Of a stretch of DNA of 64,000 bases, positions 33,128-43,890 are shown piece by piece. A model generated the notes under the pieces. The model searched no databases and was not told where the DNA came from. It worked only from the letters and a program-made list of their open reading frames with translations. The position numbers and the translations under genes were made by a program. How positions within the stretch are numbered: position 1 is the stretch's first letter; each line of letters begins with the position of its first letter. The stretch is from contig CAVVUF010000002.1 of assembly GCA_963751425.1 (NCBI GenBank), positions 124,001 to 188,000 of the forward strand, in the 5' to 3' direction. Source of the stretch: CAVVUF01 sp963751425 (lineage in GTDB: Bacteria; Chloroflexota; Anaerolineae; Anaerolineales; UBA4823).

Positions 33128-33544
33128 CTAGTGCAGCTGCGCGTTTAATCGAATCTCAACACTGGCCAGCGCTTTCGAAACGGGGCAATTCTTCTTGGCG
33201 GCCTGAGCCTGTTCCTGGAAAGTTTTCTCATCCAGGCCTGGCACTTCAGCCTGGGTGTCTAATTCAATCAGCGTGATGGTCGGTCCGGCTTCCAGGTGTA
33301 CTTTGGCAGTCGTATGAATGCGCGTGGGGATATAACCTGCCTTTGTGAGGAGAGCGGAGAGGAACATGGAATAGCAGCCTGCGTGGGCAGCGCCAATTAA
33401 TTCCTCAGGATTGGTGCCGGGCGCCTCTTCGAAACGCGCCGCCCAGGTATAATCGCTTTCAAAAACACCGCTGCCGAGTTTGAACTTGCCTTTTCCTTCT
33501 TTGAGTGTTCCGGTCCAAATTGCTTCTGCATTACGAATTGACAT
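33128..33544 (-). CDS. osmC: OsmC/Ohr-family peroxiredoxin
   Basis: 138 residues. Both catalytic cysteines are present: AAHAGCYSMFLSALL and KNCPVSKAL, with the Glu of the active site in NPEELIG. It begins IRNAEAIWTGTLKEGKGKF, as in OsmC. Expected to reduce organic hydroperoxides in the cytoplasm using lipoyl-type dithiols. Next to a deazaflavin-dependent-type gene on the same strand, 15 bp away. Confidence 0.92.
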   Translation of the reverse strand: MSIRNAEAIWTGTLKEGKGKFKLGSGVFESDYTWAARFEEAPGTNPEELIGAAHAGCYSMFLSALLTKAGYIPTRIHTTAKVHLEAGPTITLIELDTQAEVPGLDEKTFQEQAQAAKKNCPVSKALASVEIRLNAQLH

Positions 33545-33559
33545 ACTGCCTCCTTAAGA

Positions 33560-34021
33560 TCATACTAAGTAAAATCGGATAAAACGCCTTGATGCAAGGG
33601 CTTGTTCTAATTCTTCTTGGCTGGCATCGGCTTTGACGCCAAAGAGTGGCTTGAAGCGTTTGGCGCGCTCCTGACGGTAGCGCTCGAAGATTTTCTTGCG
33701 TTCCTCCGGGTCATCTAGTGGAGCTGCCTGAGCCTGGTAGGTTTTCCCTTTGATTTCCAGGCGCACCTGTTTATTTTTTAGGGCGTTTTTATACCAGTTC
33801 GATCCGCCTCCGGGGTTTAATGCAATCACACTAGCTCCATCGCGCAGATATCCAATGGGGGTGGTATAAGAACGCCCGCTCTTACGCCCAGTGGTGGTGA
33901 TCACCATAATTTCATCGCTCATGGGTCCCATCCAATTCCGGCGCAAGAGAAATGCCTGGAAAGCCATGGCAGCCTTCGCAAATCGAGGAATGCGTGGGGT
34001 TGAGGGGGTACTTTCGGTCAT
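33560..34021 (-). CDS. DDN-type nitroreductase/quinone reductase family protein
   Basis: 153 residues from the ATG at 34021 (GGAG 8 nt upstream). The split-beta-barrel family motifs are visible: MVITTTGRKSGRSYTTPIGY and NPGGGSNWYKNALKN, then VRLEIKGKTYQAQ. Family members bind deazaflavin F420 or act as quinone reductases; whether this one uses F420 is not shown by the sequence. It lies just upstream of osmC, so both may be part of a redox-stress transcript. Confidence 0.85.
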   Translation of the reverse strand: MTESTPSTPRIPRFAKAAMAFQAFLLRRNWMGPMSDEIMVITTTGRKSGRSYTTPIGYLRDGASVIALNPGGGSNWYKNALKNKQVRLEIKGKTYQAQAAPLDDPEERKKIFERYRQERAKRFKPLFGVKADASQEELEQALASRRFIRFYLV

Positions 34022-34222
34022 GGATGATCTCCGGTTCAATTAGGTTATTGAGATAATTGTACTCGATAATGTATAGTTTTAATTAAAGAATTGGTAAAGA
34101 GTAAAAATCCAAACCACGATCTTGCCTGAACTCCCTCACCTATAATATTTGTAAGCAGGATTTCAAAAAAACTTCCGTTATTATGCATTTTGGAGGATAT
34201 AATATAAGCATAGGAGATCGGG

Positions 34223-35008
34223 TTGGATAGACGACAGCGCACGATCATTATTTTATTGACAACTTTAGCGGTGGTAATCGGGGTTAGTGCCATTTTGTCT
34301 GTGCTCTTTGACACCTCCAAAGAGCTGGCTTCGATTGCGACCTGGACACCTGAACGTTGGACGGCTGTGCCGCGCACCGTTGTGCCGGTCACTCCTGAGC
34401 CAACCTGGACCTCCAGCCCGACCGTTGAGACTCCCACCATCACCCCGAAGAAATCCTCGTGCGTTTATCCAGATGCTTATTGGATTGGCACCTCCGATAA
34501 GCTGCCTGCCCAAATTGCTTTCAAAGGTTTCCGCTTGACGAAGGAAACGGTTATATCGATCCTTTACAGCCAGGTGCAGCAAGAAACGACCACTTTATTG
34601 CAGCAGTTTATTATTGCCAATTTGAATATTTCGACTGGCGCTGACCCAAGCAGCCTGGGGCTGACTTTAGAGTACGCCGAGGAGTGGTTGAATTTGCACC
34701 CGGTGGGCAGCCAGGTTTCGGACGACGATCGCCAGGTAGGTGCTTCGCTTGTCGTTACCTTGAAAGAATTTAATAACGGCCAGCTAGGACCCCGGCTCTG
34801 CAATTTTGTGCTGCCGGTCACCCGCACACCCACGAATACCCCAACCCCCACCCCTACCCGCACGGCTGTTTATATTCCCCCGACCAAAACGAAGGACAGT
34901 CCATCAAACCCGCCGCCTGCTCAGCCGACTGCCAAACCACCGACTGCCAAACCACCGACTGCCAAACCGCCGCCCACCGATACCACCACCCCCAACCGAT
35001 ACACCTGA
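34223..35008 (+). CDS. Membrane-anchored Pro/Thr-rich hypothetical protein, C-terminal frame uncertain
   Basis: 261 residues starting at TTG (AGGAG 7 nt upstream). One N-terminal membrane anchor (TIIILLTTLAVVIGVSAILS), a Pro/Thr-rich linker, a mixed alpha/beta core (about 75-195, with two cysteines in SSCVYPDAYW and RLCNFVLPV), and a Pro-rich tail with PTAKP repeats. Near 34970-35000 a shift of one base in a C-rich run would change the end NRYT into EPSPTTAPEG with stop at 35039, which looks like a natural tail. Function unknown. It precedes the DUF11 gene by 71 bp, so both may be surface components of one unit. Confidence 0.6.
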   Translation: MDRRQRTIIILLTTLAVVIGVSAILSVLFDTSKELASIATWTPERWTAVPRTVVPVTPEPTWTSSPTVETPTITPKKSSCVYPDAYWIGTSDKLPAQIAFKGFRLTKETVISILYSQVQQETTTLLQQFIIANLNISTGADPSSLGLTLEYAEEWLNLHPVGSQVSDDDRQVGASLVVTLKEFNNGQLGPRLCNFVLPVTRTPTNTPTPTPTRTAVYIPPTKTKDSPSNPPPAQPTAKPPTAKPPTAKPPPTDTTTPNRYT

Positions 35009-35079
35009 GCCATCGCCAACTACTGCACCTGAAGGTTAATTTGCTGTTTTCTTTCATCTCATCAGTAAAGGGGTTCTTT

Positions 35080-38000
35080 ATGAAAACCACTCGCACTGTA
35101 CTCATTTCCCTTTTCGTATTGATTGCCCTCTTTTTTGCTTTCCGGTCTGCCGAAGCAGCTCCCGGGTCGCCGGCTGCCTGGCTGCGCGGGGAGGAATCCG
35201 CCTCTCGGAACACAGATGAGCAACCCTATGATCAGGTCACAGCCAGGATTGTCCGTGCGGTCCAGCCCGCAGTGAAACCGCCTGTCATTCAGCAGGCGCC
35301 CGACGCGGATGCTGACCTGTCAGTGGCAGTTCTAGACAAACCTGATCCTGTGCTGGTGAGCCGTAATTTAACCTATACCGTAACGGTGACCAACCATGCC
35401 ATTACGCAGACGGTCACCAATGTGGTCATGACCGATACGCTGCCCGGCACGGTTGCCTTGGTCTCTGCCACCGCTCTCAATGGCGGAACCTGCGGATCAA
35501 CCGCGCCGGTCGTATGCCAGTTAGGCAGCCTCCTGGCTGGGGCGGACTCGAAGGTGGTCATTGTGGTCATTCCTAATTCGACGGGCACGCTCACCAATTC
35601 GGCGTTTGCCAGGGCAGCGGAACCGGACCCGGATCTTTCCAATAACACAGGCACCGCCGACACCACGGTTAATCCTTTGGCGAACCTGTCGATCACGAAG
35701 ACAGACAACCCCCCTTCGGTGGCGGTGGGAGGGGTGCTGCAGTACACGCTGGGGGTGAGCAATGCGGGGCCGAGTGCGGCGGCGAGTGTGACGGTAGCCG
35801 ACACCTTACCGGCAGCCTTGGGGAACATCAGTGTGGTGAGCCAGGGCACGCTGACCTGCGGGGTGGTGGGGCAGGTGTTGACCTGCACGCAGGCGAGCCT
35901 GGCCTCGGGGGGCAGCACGAGTGTGATAGTCCAGGGGGTGGTGGGGACCGGGACGATACCGGGGACGATCAGCAACACGGCGACCATCAGCTCGGCGACC
36001 AGCGATCCAGATATGAGCAACAATTCGGCGACAGAGGCCACGACGGTGACGGGGTTGGCGAACCTGTCGATCACGAAGACAGACAGCCCCGCTTCGGTGG
36101 CGGTGGGAGGGGTGCTGCAGTACACGCTGGGGGTGAGCAATGCGGGGCCGAGTGCGGCGGCGAGTGTGACGGTAGCCGACACCTTACCGGCAGCCTTGGG
36201 GAGTATTGATGTCGCATCGTCTACGATGAGCTGCGGGGTGGCGGGGCAGGTGGTGACCTGCACGCAGGCGAGCCTGGCCTCGGGGGGCAGCACGAGTGTG
36301 ATAGTCCAGGGGGTGGTGGGGACCGGGACGATACCGGGGACGATCAGCAACACGGCGACCATCAGCTCGGCAACCAGCGATCCAGATATGAGCAACAATT
36401 CGGCGACAGAGGCCACGACGGTGACGGGGTTGGCGAACCTGTCGATCACGAAGACAGACAGCCCCGCTTCGGTGGCAGTGGGAGGGGCGCTGCAGTACAC
36501 GCTGGGGGTGAGCAATGCGGGGCCGAGTGCGGCGGCGAGTGTGACGGTAGTCGACACCTTACCGGCAGCCTTGGGGAACATCAGTGTGGTGAGCCAGGGC
36601 ACGCTGACCTGCGGGGTGGCGGGGCAGGTGGTGACCTGCACGCAGGCGAGCCTGGCCTCGGGGAGCAGCACGAGTGTGATAGTCCAGGGGGTGGTGGGGA
36701 CCGGGACGATACCGGGGACGATCAGCAACACGGCGACCATCAGCTCGGCGACCAGCGATCCAGATATGAGCAACAATTCGGCGACAGAGGCCACGACGGT
36801 GACGGGGTTGGCGAACCTGTCGATCACGAAGACAGACAGCCCCGCTTCGGTGGCAGTGGGAGGGGCGCTGCAGTACACGCTGGGGGTGAGCAATGCGGGG
36901 CCGAGTGCGGCGGCGAGTGTGACGGTAGTCGACACCTTACCGGCAGCCTTGGGGAACATCAGTGTGGTGAGCCAGGGCACGCTGACCTGCGGGGTGGCGG
37001 GGCAGGTGGTGACCTGCACGCAGGCGAGCCTGGCCTCGGGGAGCAGCACGAGTGTGATAGTCCAGGGGGTGGTGGGGACCGGGACGATACCGGGGACGAT
37101 CAGCAACACGGCGACCATCAGCTCGGCAACCAGCGATCCAGATATGAGCAACAATTCAGCGACAGAGGCCACGACGGTGACGGGGTTGGCGAACCTGTCG
37201 ATCACGAAGACAGACAGCCCCGCTTCGGTGGCAGTGGGAGGGGCGCTGCAGTACACGCTGGGGGTGAGCAATGCGGGGCCGAGTGCGGCAGCGAGTGTGA
37301 CGGTAGTCGACACCTTACCGGCAGCCTTGGGGAACATCAGTGTGGTGAGCCAGGGCACGCTGACCTGCGGGGTAGTGGGGCAGGTGTTGACCTGCACGCA
37401 GGCGAGCCTGGCCTCGGGGAGCAGCACGAGTGTGATAGTCCAGGGGGTGGTGGGGACCGGGACGATACCGGGGACGATCAGCAACACGGCGACCATCAGC
37501 TCGGCGACCAGCGATCCAGATATGAGCAACAATTCAGCGACAGAGGCCACGACGGTGACGGGGTTGGCGAACCTGTCGATCACGAAGACAGACAAGCCCG
37601 ACCCGGCGATTGCGGGTTCAACTCTGGTGTATACGCTGACGGTGAACAATGCGGGGCCATCGGAAGCGGCAGGGGTGACGATCTCGGACACCTTACCAGC
37701 AGCATTGACGGATATCGCCGTAACCTCGGGGAGCTGGACTTGTGGAGTCGTTGGTCAGCGGGTGAATTGTGCGTTGACAGCGCTGTTGGCAGGGGGCACG
37801 AACCAGGTGGTGGTAAAAGCCAAGGTGGCCGCAAATACACCGGTCGGGACACAGTTGAGCAATACTGCGGTGGTGGCAGCGACGACGTCCGACCCCGTCA
37901 TTGGGAACAATCGCTTCACGCAAGTGACGGGAGTGACGAATTCCGCAGACTTATCGATCATCAAGGTGGATAAGCCTGAGCCGGTGGTTGCGGGCACGAA

Positions 38001-41000
38001 CCTGGTCTATACGCTGACGGTTAGCAATGCAGGACCATCGAATGCAGCCGCGGTGACGATCTCTGACACCTTACCGGCGGCATTAACAAATATCACAGTT
38101 GCACCAGGCACGTCAACCTGTACCGTGGTCTCACAATTGCTGAGCTGTAATGTCGGAACACTTCTTGTTGGAGGCACAAGCCGGGTGGTGGTGACCGCTA
38201 AGGTTAATCCAGCGACCCTGCCTGGTATTTTAACGAATGCTGCAGTGGTCGGTTCTACAACCACTGATTTGGTTCCTGCGAATAATCGGGCCACGCAGAC
38301 GACTACCGTAACCACCCTGGCGGATCCATCCATTACGAAGATTGACCGGCCAGATAATGGTGTCATCTCTGGATCGAACCTGGTGTACACGCTGACGGTC
38401 AGCAACACCGGTCCCTCGAATGCAGCGAATATCGTTGTATCGGATACGCTGCCTGGCTCAGTCACTTACCAGACCATCGCTCAAGGACCTTTTGGTTGTG
38501 CTTACGATTCTGGGACGCAGCGCGTCACCTGTACATTGACTACCCTGGCGCCTGCCGGCACTGCCAGGGCAGTGATTACGACAAAAGTGAATTCCTCTAC
38601 GCTTGCTGGAACGATTACAAATGCGGCTGTGGTGACCACTGGCACGACCGATTCAAATTTAGCCAACAACCGGGCCGCTCAAAGCACCACCGTTATAACG
38701 CAAGCAAATCTTTCGATTGCGAAGGTGGATGCTCCCGATCCGGTTATCGCGGGTACGAACCTGGTTTATACCCTGACGGTCGCCAATGCAGGTCCTTCAG
38801 ATGCACTTGGGGTGGTGGTAACTGATACGCTGCCAACCGGCCTGACCTACCAATCGTTCACCGGCAGTAATTGGACTTGTACCACTCCAGCGGCATCTAA
38901 GGTGCGGTGTGTGCGCTCCAGCTTGACGGGCGGCACAAATTCCCCAGTGGTTTTAACCACGTTGGTGGGCTCGGGTGTAACGACTGCCTTATTCAATTCG
39001 GCTGTTGTTGCAGCGAATACGATCGACCCGAATGCAGCGAATAACAGCACCACTTCGACAACCACTGTCAATACCCGGGCCGATGTTGGCGTTACCACGC
39101 TGCATAAACCTGAGCCGGTGATTGCCGGTACGAACCTGGTTTACACGATCACGGTCGCTAATAATGGGCCTTCGGATGCTCAAAATGTGATCTTGACCGA
39201 AAACCTTCCCACAGGCACGAACTACGTTTCGATGAATACAGGCGGCGCTTCTTGTTCGCAGGTCGTCCGTACCATCACTTGTAGTTTTACGTCGATTGTT
39301 TCGGGTACGAATCGCAAGGTGGTGGTCACGGCTCTCGTTACCCCAGGGACAACCGGCGTGATTAATAATGTTGCTTCTTTGAATGGCACTGGGGGCGCGG
39401 CTCCCAATAACCGGACGAGCGATCTCAATACTGCCAATGATAGTTCCACCGACCCAGTCAACGTGATTGCCCGCTCTGATTTTAGCTTAATCAAAACAGA
39501 TAAGCCCGATCCGGTCATTGCTGGAAGCAGCCTGGTGTACACCCTGACGGTGACCAACAACGGCCCCTCGAATGCCGTAGACGCGGTCGTGACGGATACG
39601 CTTCCAACCGGTGTGACGTACCAATCCTCGACAGGTTCTGCCTGGACTTGCACGCTTCTAACGGGGGCGCGGGTGCGCTGTGTACGGGCTGGCATGACTG
39701 CCGATACCAGCTCTTCAGTGGCCCTCAACCTTTTGGTAAACACGAGCGCGACCGGCACGCTTAATAATACCGCGCTGGTTGGGTCAAGCACGGTGGACTC
39801 GATCCTCACCAACAACACCGCTGTGCAAGCGACCACTGCGAACACCAGCGCTGATTTAAGCATAGCCGAGGTCGATAATCCTGACCCTGTGGTAGCCGGC
39901 ACGAACTTAACCTATACGGTAACCGTCTCTAACCTTGGACCTTCCGATGCGGCGGGTGTTGTCATGACGGATACTTTGCCTGCCAACGTCACCTACCAAT
40001 CTTACACTGGCGCGAATTGGACCTGTACGCTCAACGGTGTAAACTTGCGTTGTGTGCGCACCTCAAACCTGGCTGCCAGCGCCAATGATCGGGTGGTGAT
40101 CCTGACCAAGGTGAAATCTGCGACGACCGCTGCCTTGAGCAACTCGGTGCTGGTGCGCGCAGCGACTACTGACCCTGTACCCACCAATAACTCGAAGACT
40201 GAAGCAACGGCTGTGCGGACGTCTGCCGACCTAAGAATCAATAAGCTTGATACGGTTGATCCGGTTGTTGCGGGCACTGGCATGGCGTATACCATCGTGA
40301 TAACCAACACGGGTCCATCCGATGCTGTGGGCGTCAGGATTACCGATACGCTGCCGGCAGGGGTGAGTTACGTCACGCATGTGCCCACGCCAGAATGGAC
40401 TTGCCAGGTCGTTTCCGGGGAGCTGCGCTGTTCGCGATCGGCCCCCGCGGTTGCCTCGGCCCGCTTGCAGCTCGATGTGGCTGTCCTGGTTGATTCGAGT
40501 GTCACCAGCACGTTGAGCAACCTGGTGCGCGTGGGTTCGATTACCCCCGATCCGGTTCCAACCAACAACTCTGACACAGAGCTTACCGCCGTGGGACCGC
40601 AGTCTGATCTCAGTATCGCTAAGGTGGAATCCGCCGATCCAGTGGTGGCAGGCACCAACCTGACGTATACGCTGACCGTTTCCAATGCGGGTGCCTCGCA
40701 TGCTGCGAACCTGGTGGTGACAGACACGCTGCCTGCGAACGTCACTTACCAATCATTTGGTGGAAGCAGCGGCTGGACTTGCACCCTGTTGGCTGGCAAC
40801 CAGCTGCGCTGTATACGGACGAAGTCTTAACAAAAATACCTCTTCAGTGATCTCGGTAATTACGAAGGTCAAGTCAGGCGCTTCAGGTTCTTTAAGCAAT
40901 ACCGCTGTGGTGCGCAGCTCCTGGACCGATCCATCCTTGTCGAACAATTCTGTCACGGTTGGCACTACCGTTATCCAACGTGCCGATCTGTCTGTTGACA

Positions 41001-42097
41001 AGACCGACAGCCCAGACCCGGTGGCTGAAGGTCAGACGCTGACGTACAAGGTGTTGGTCAAGAATAACGGTCCTTCGGATGCGGCGAGTGTTTCCCTGAA
41101 TGAGTCGATCCCTTCTGCGGTGACCTTTGTGTCTGCAGCGGCTGTCCCGCAGGGTTCCTGCTTAGGAACGGGACCGGTGACTTGTAACCTGGGCTCGGTT
41201 GTCAGCGGCAGCACCGTTACCGTGACCGTGACAACCACAGCCAAACCGGTGGCCAACGTGGCGAAGCAGATCTCAAACACCGCCACGGTGACAACCGCCA
41301 CCCAGGACCCGACCCCGGCGAATGATTCAAAGACGATCTTCACCGATGTCCTGCCCGCTGCTGATTTGCGGATCAACCTGGAGAGTTTCTCCGGGCAAGT
41401 CCAGACCGGGCACACCATGACTTATACATTGTGGATCACAAATACGGGCCTCTCCATTGCCAATAATGTCGTGGTTACTGATACCCTGCCAGCCGAGATG
41501 ACTTTCAAATCCTCCTCGCGTTCGCCGGTTAGCAGCTCCCCGAAAGTTATCTGGAACCTGGGCAACCTATCTGTGGGAGGCCATACTTCTTTCACCCTGG
41601 TTGTGGATGTGAAATCGCCTACCCAGGCCCTGGTGAACCAGGTAACTACGAAATCGAGTGTGTGGGATGTTCTTCCGGCGAACAACCAGGATCAAGCGAG
41701 TGTGCAAGCGATTGACTCTGTCGCGCCTACTGCAACCTGGGAGCTTCCGGTCACAAATGGGGAAAGAATGACCGTCGGCAACGAGATCATTCGCCTGGAG
41801 GTGCTTGCCACCGATAACGTCGCGGTATCTTATGTGCGCTTCTATCGTTGGGATGAGCCAAACAGCACCTTTGTGGATATTGGGTCCGATTACTCACCTG
41901 GAATATGCCAGTTCAATCCCGCTTTGATGTGCTACCAATGGGACCTGAATGCGACCCAGCTCAACCCGAAATGGAACGAGGTGCGGGCCAGGGCATATGA
42001 TGCCTCCGGTAACCCATCTCCCAGCCCAAGCCTATACAGCTTTATCTTCCTGTACCGGAATGTCTACGAGGTTTTTCTCCCCTTTGTCAAGAAATAA
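35080..42097 (+). CDS. Giant DUF11-repeat surface protein (about 2340 residues), interrupted by one frame change
   Basis: The ATG at 35080 has AAAGGGG upstream and a signal peptide (residues 1-26, ending RSAEAAPG). About sixteen DUF11 (CARDB/Ig-like) modules follow, each with the pattern LSITKTD.P..V..G..L.YT, then VSNAGPS.A..V.V.DTLP and NNSATE. Near 40825 the frame closes at TAA 40830; removing one base in ACGAAGTCT restores RCIRT-SLNKNTSSVISV and continues to 42097. After the last DUF11 module come an Ig-like domain (APTATWELPVTNGERMTVGN) and a C-terminal VYEVFLPFVKK. Expected as a long stalk or adhesin-like protein. A terminator follows. Confidence 0.82.
35680..37566 (+). repeat. Five near-identical 375-378 bp coding repeats within the DUF11 gene
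   Basis: Copies start at 35680, 36058, 36433, 36811 and 37189 (spacing 378, 375, 378, 378) and are almost identical at DNA level, including synonymous sites. The second copy differs in one block (SIDVASSTMS). Later modules of the same gene are strongly diverged, so this block is a recent amplification or gene-conversion product, and an assembly collapse or expansion hazard. Confidence 0.9.
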
Positions 42098-42133
42098 CTC
42101 ATTTCGATCAAGAGCGAAATGGAATGTGTCGTA

Positions 42134-42168
42134 CCTCTCCTCTGAGTTTTCGGAGGAGGGGTTATTTT
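42134..42168 (+). terminator. Terminator after the DUF11 gene
   Basis: CCTCTCCTC (42134-42142) pairs with GAGGAGGGG (42153-42161; one G-T pair) and is followed by TTATTTT. It lies 37 bp after the stop. Confidence 0.8.
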
Positions 42169-42215
42169 AAAAAAAGCCCCCCATCCCGGTGGGAAGGAGG
42201 GCCAGAGGATGGGGG
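42169..42215 (-). terminator. Terminator after the peroxiredoxin gene
   Basis: On the minus strand CCCCCATCC (42215-42207) pairs with GGATGGGGG (plus 42178-42186), followed by a G, a C and seven T. It is back to back with the plus-strand terminator, closing the convergent pair. Confidence 0.8.
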
Positions 42216-42243
42216 AAATGGCTTTATTCCCCAATGTCACCCG

Positions 42244-43008
42244 TTATTTCATATACTTCTTCACCGCCTCGGTCAGCTTGCGCTCATCAAAATCAGTGAG
42301 GATCGTGCCATCAATGTCGAAAGCGGGCGTGGAGCGGTTGCCATTGTTCCACTTCTTGACCTGAGCTGCTGCAGCAGGGTTATTGTCGATATCGATCTCG
42401 ATATATTTCAAGTCTCGTGCGCTGAACCAGGCGCGCGCCCGCCGGCAAGCCGGGCACCAGCTGGTGCAGTACATCACAATCCCGCCATGCGGCAGCTCGA
42501 TTTGCTCTGGCGGCGGCGTGGGAGCTGGCTGCCTGGCGGCGGCTTGTGGATCGATTTTCCTTAGAACATCGCGCACAACCTCATTATCAGGCTGCTGATC
42601 GATATCATGAATATCAATATAGCGAATAATGCCTGTCTTGTCGATGACAAAGATTGCCCGCTCTGATTTTCCATCTTCGCTGCGGAAAACGCCATATTTT
42701 TCGGCGACTGCTCCATGCGGCCAGAAGTCGCTGAGCAGAGGATAATTGATGCCGCCCAGGCTTTCAGCCCAGGCGATGATGCAGGGGATATGATCTACGC
42801 TAATGCCCAGTACCTGGGCGTCCAATCCCGTAAATAAGGCGTGTTCTGCCTCATACGACGGGATCTGGCTTGTTCAGACGGGTGTCCAGGCAAGAGGGTA
42901 AAAGACCATGACCACATTCTTCCCGCGCAGATCGCTCAGGGTCAGGGTTTTTCCCAGGTGTGCAGGTAAAGTAAAATTTGGTGCTAGCTGTCCAACTTGT
43001 AATTTCAT
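42244..43008 (-). CDS. Peroxiredoxin-glutaredoxin fusion, predicted selenoprotein (Sec at codon 45)
   Basis: 254 residues if UGA at 42876-42874 is read as selenocysteine. The start at 43008 has AAAGGAGG 9 nt upstream. Before the UGA: LQVGQLAPNFTLPAHLGKTL and VVMVFYPLAWTPV. After it: TSQIPSYEAEHALF, then LGISVDHIPCIIAWAESLGG. The UGA falls exactly where AhpC/Prx enzymes have the peroxidatic cysteine (FYP-A-TP-C-T), and the frame is intact on both sides. HIPC may hold a resolving cysteine. Residues about 165-254 are a glutaredoxin with CPAC in MYCTSWCPACRRARAW. It would reduce peroxides with electrons from its own glutaredoxin domain. Standard annotation would start at 42825 and miss the active site. 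Confidence 0.88.
42825..42876 (-). promoter_or_regulatory. UGA codon and bacterial SECIS hairpin of the peroxiredoxin gene
   Basis: After UGA come 9 nt, then a two-part stem: ATCCCGT (42864-42858) with ACGGGAT (42831-42825), a small internal loop, and ATGAGGC (42854-42848) with GCCTTAT (42840-42834). The apical loop is AGAACAC, with G in position 2, 28 nt after the UGA. Bacterial SECIS elements need a G in the first two loop bases and a UGA-to-loop distance of about 16-37 nt; both hold. The hairpin overlaps coding sequence, as usual in bacteria. Confidence 0.85.
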
Positions 43009-43195
43009 AATTTTGTGCCTCCTTTACGGGGATTTCGTGATGGTGAGAACCTCCTTAATTTTACACCAGTCTTGGCTTAGACGATGCCTTTTCCGATATA
43101 ATTGGAACAATACAAACCATGCAGTTCACCGCGTTTCTTGGAGATTCGGAGCTTACACCGGTGATTTGCTAGGGGAAAGGTCCTTCGAAATCTTT

Positions 43196-43888
43196 ATGTC
43201 GTATTGGATTGCTCATTTTATTATTCGCTTCGTTCTCGGGCTTATGGCACGCCTGGACGTGGACGGTATTGAAAATATCGCTGGATTGGATGGCGGAGCA
43301 ATGGCGGTCTCAAACCATCTTGGAAGGCTGGATGTTGCTCTGATGTATTACTATGTGGATCGTGAGGATGTATTAGTCTTGGTGGCGGAGAAATATCAGA
43401 AGTATGCCTTGGCGCGCTGGTTTGTCAAGGCCTTGGGGGCGGTTTTTGTCGACCGTTACAATGCTGATTTGAGCACCATGCGCATTTCGATGAAACATCT
43501 CAAAGAAGGAAAAATATTAGCACTGGCTCCTGAGGGCACGCGCAGCCCCACCGGAGCGCTCATCGAAGCCAAGTCTGGTGCGAGCTACCTGGCAGCTCGC
43601 ACGGGAGTATGGGTGGTGCCTGTTGGAATTCACGGTTCTGAAGATAAAGCAGTCATGCAAGCCTTGCGCCATTTTCGACGCGCCCATATTTACGCCAAAG
43701 TTGGAAAGCCTTTTAAGTTTCCACCGCTTAAAGGAGAGAACCGAGAAGAGATTTTGTGCGCCTATACGGATGAGATGATGTGCCAGATTGCAGCCTTGCT
43801 GCCTGAAAATTACCGCGGCTTTTATGCAGATCACCCTCGGCTTAAGGAGTTATTAGCCGGTGAGCTGACCCCCCTGGAGGTTTCCTGA
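43196..43888 (+). CDS. 1-acyl-sn-glycerol-3-phosphate acyltransferase-like protein (PlsC family)
   Basis: 230 residues from ATG 43196; the frame is open further upstream, but that part lies over the peroxiredoxin promoter and is not conserved. The HX4D acyltransferase motif is SNHLGRLDVAL, and the second motif LAPEGTRSPTG is intact, with VVPVGIHGSEDK following. It would transfer an acyl chain to lysophosphatidate or a related lipid at the membrane. A TATAAT at 43095-43100 may serve as its -10. The exonuclease gene starts 2 bp after its stop. Confidence 0.85.
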   Translation: MSYWIAHFIIRFVLGLMARLDVDGIENIAGLDGGAMAVSNHLGRLDVALMYYYVDREDVLVLVAEKYQKYALARWFVKALGAVFVDRYNADLSTMRISMKHLKEGKILALAPEGTRSPTGALIEAKSGASYLAARTGVWVVPVGIHGSEDKAVMQALRHFRRAHIYAKVGKPFKFPPLKGENREEILCAYTDEMMCQIAALLPENYRGFYADHPRLKELLAGELTPLEVS

Positions 43889-43890
43889 CG

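Noticed and set aside
35373..37691. A 772-residue open frame antisense to the DUF11 gene
   Set aside because: It is a mirror of the five near-identical repeats with GC-rich third positions. It has no ribosome site or family similarity and repeats with the same period as the sense gene.
42826..42876. Peroxiredoxin gene truncated by a nonsense mutation or frameshift
   Set aside because: The frame is the same before and after the UGA, the position is the catalytic cysteine, and a SECIS-like hairpin follows. A random nonsense mutation would be unlikely to meet all three.
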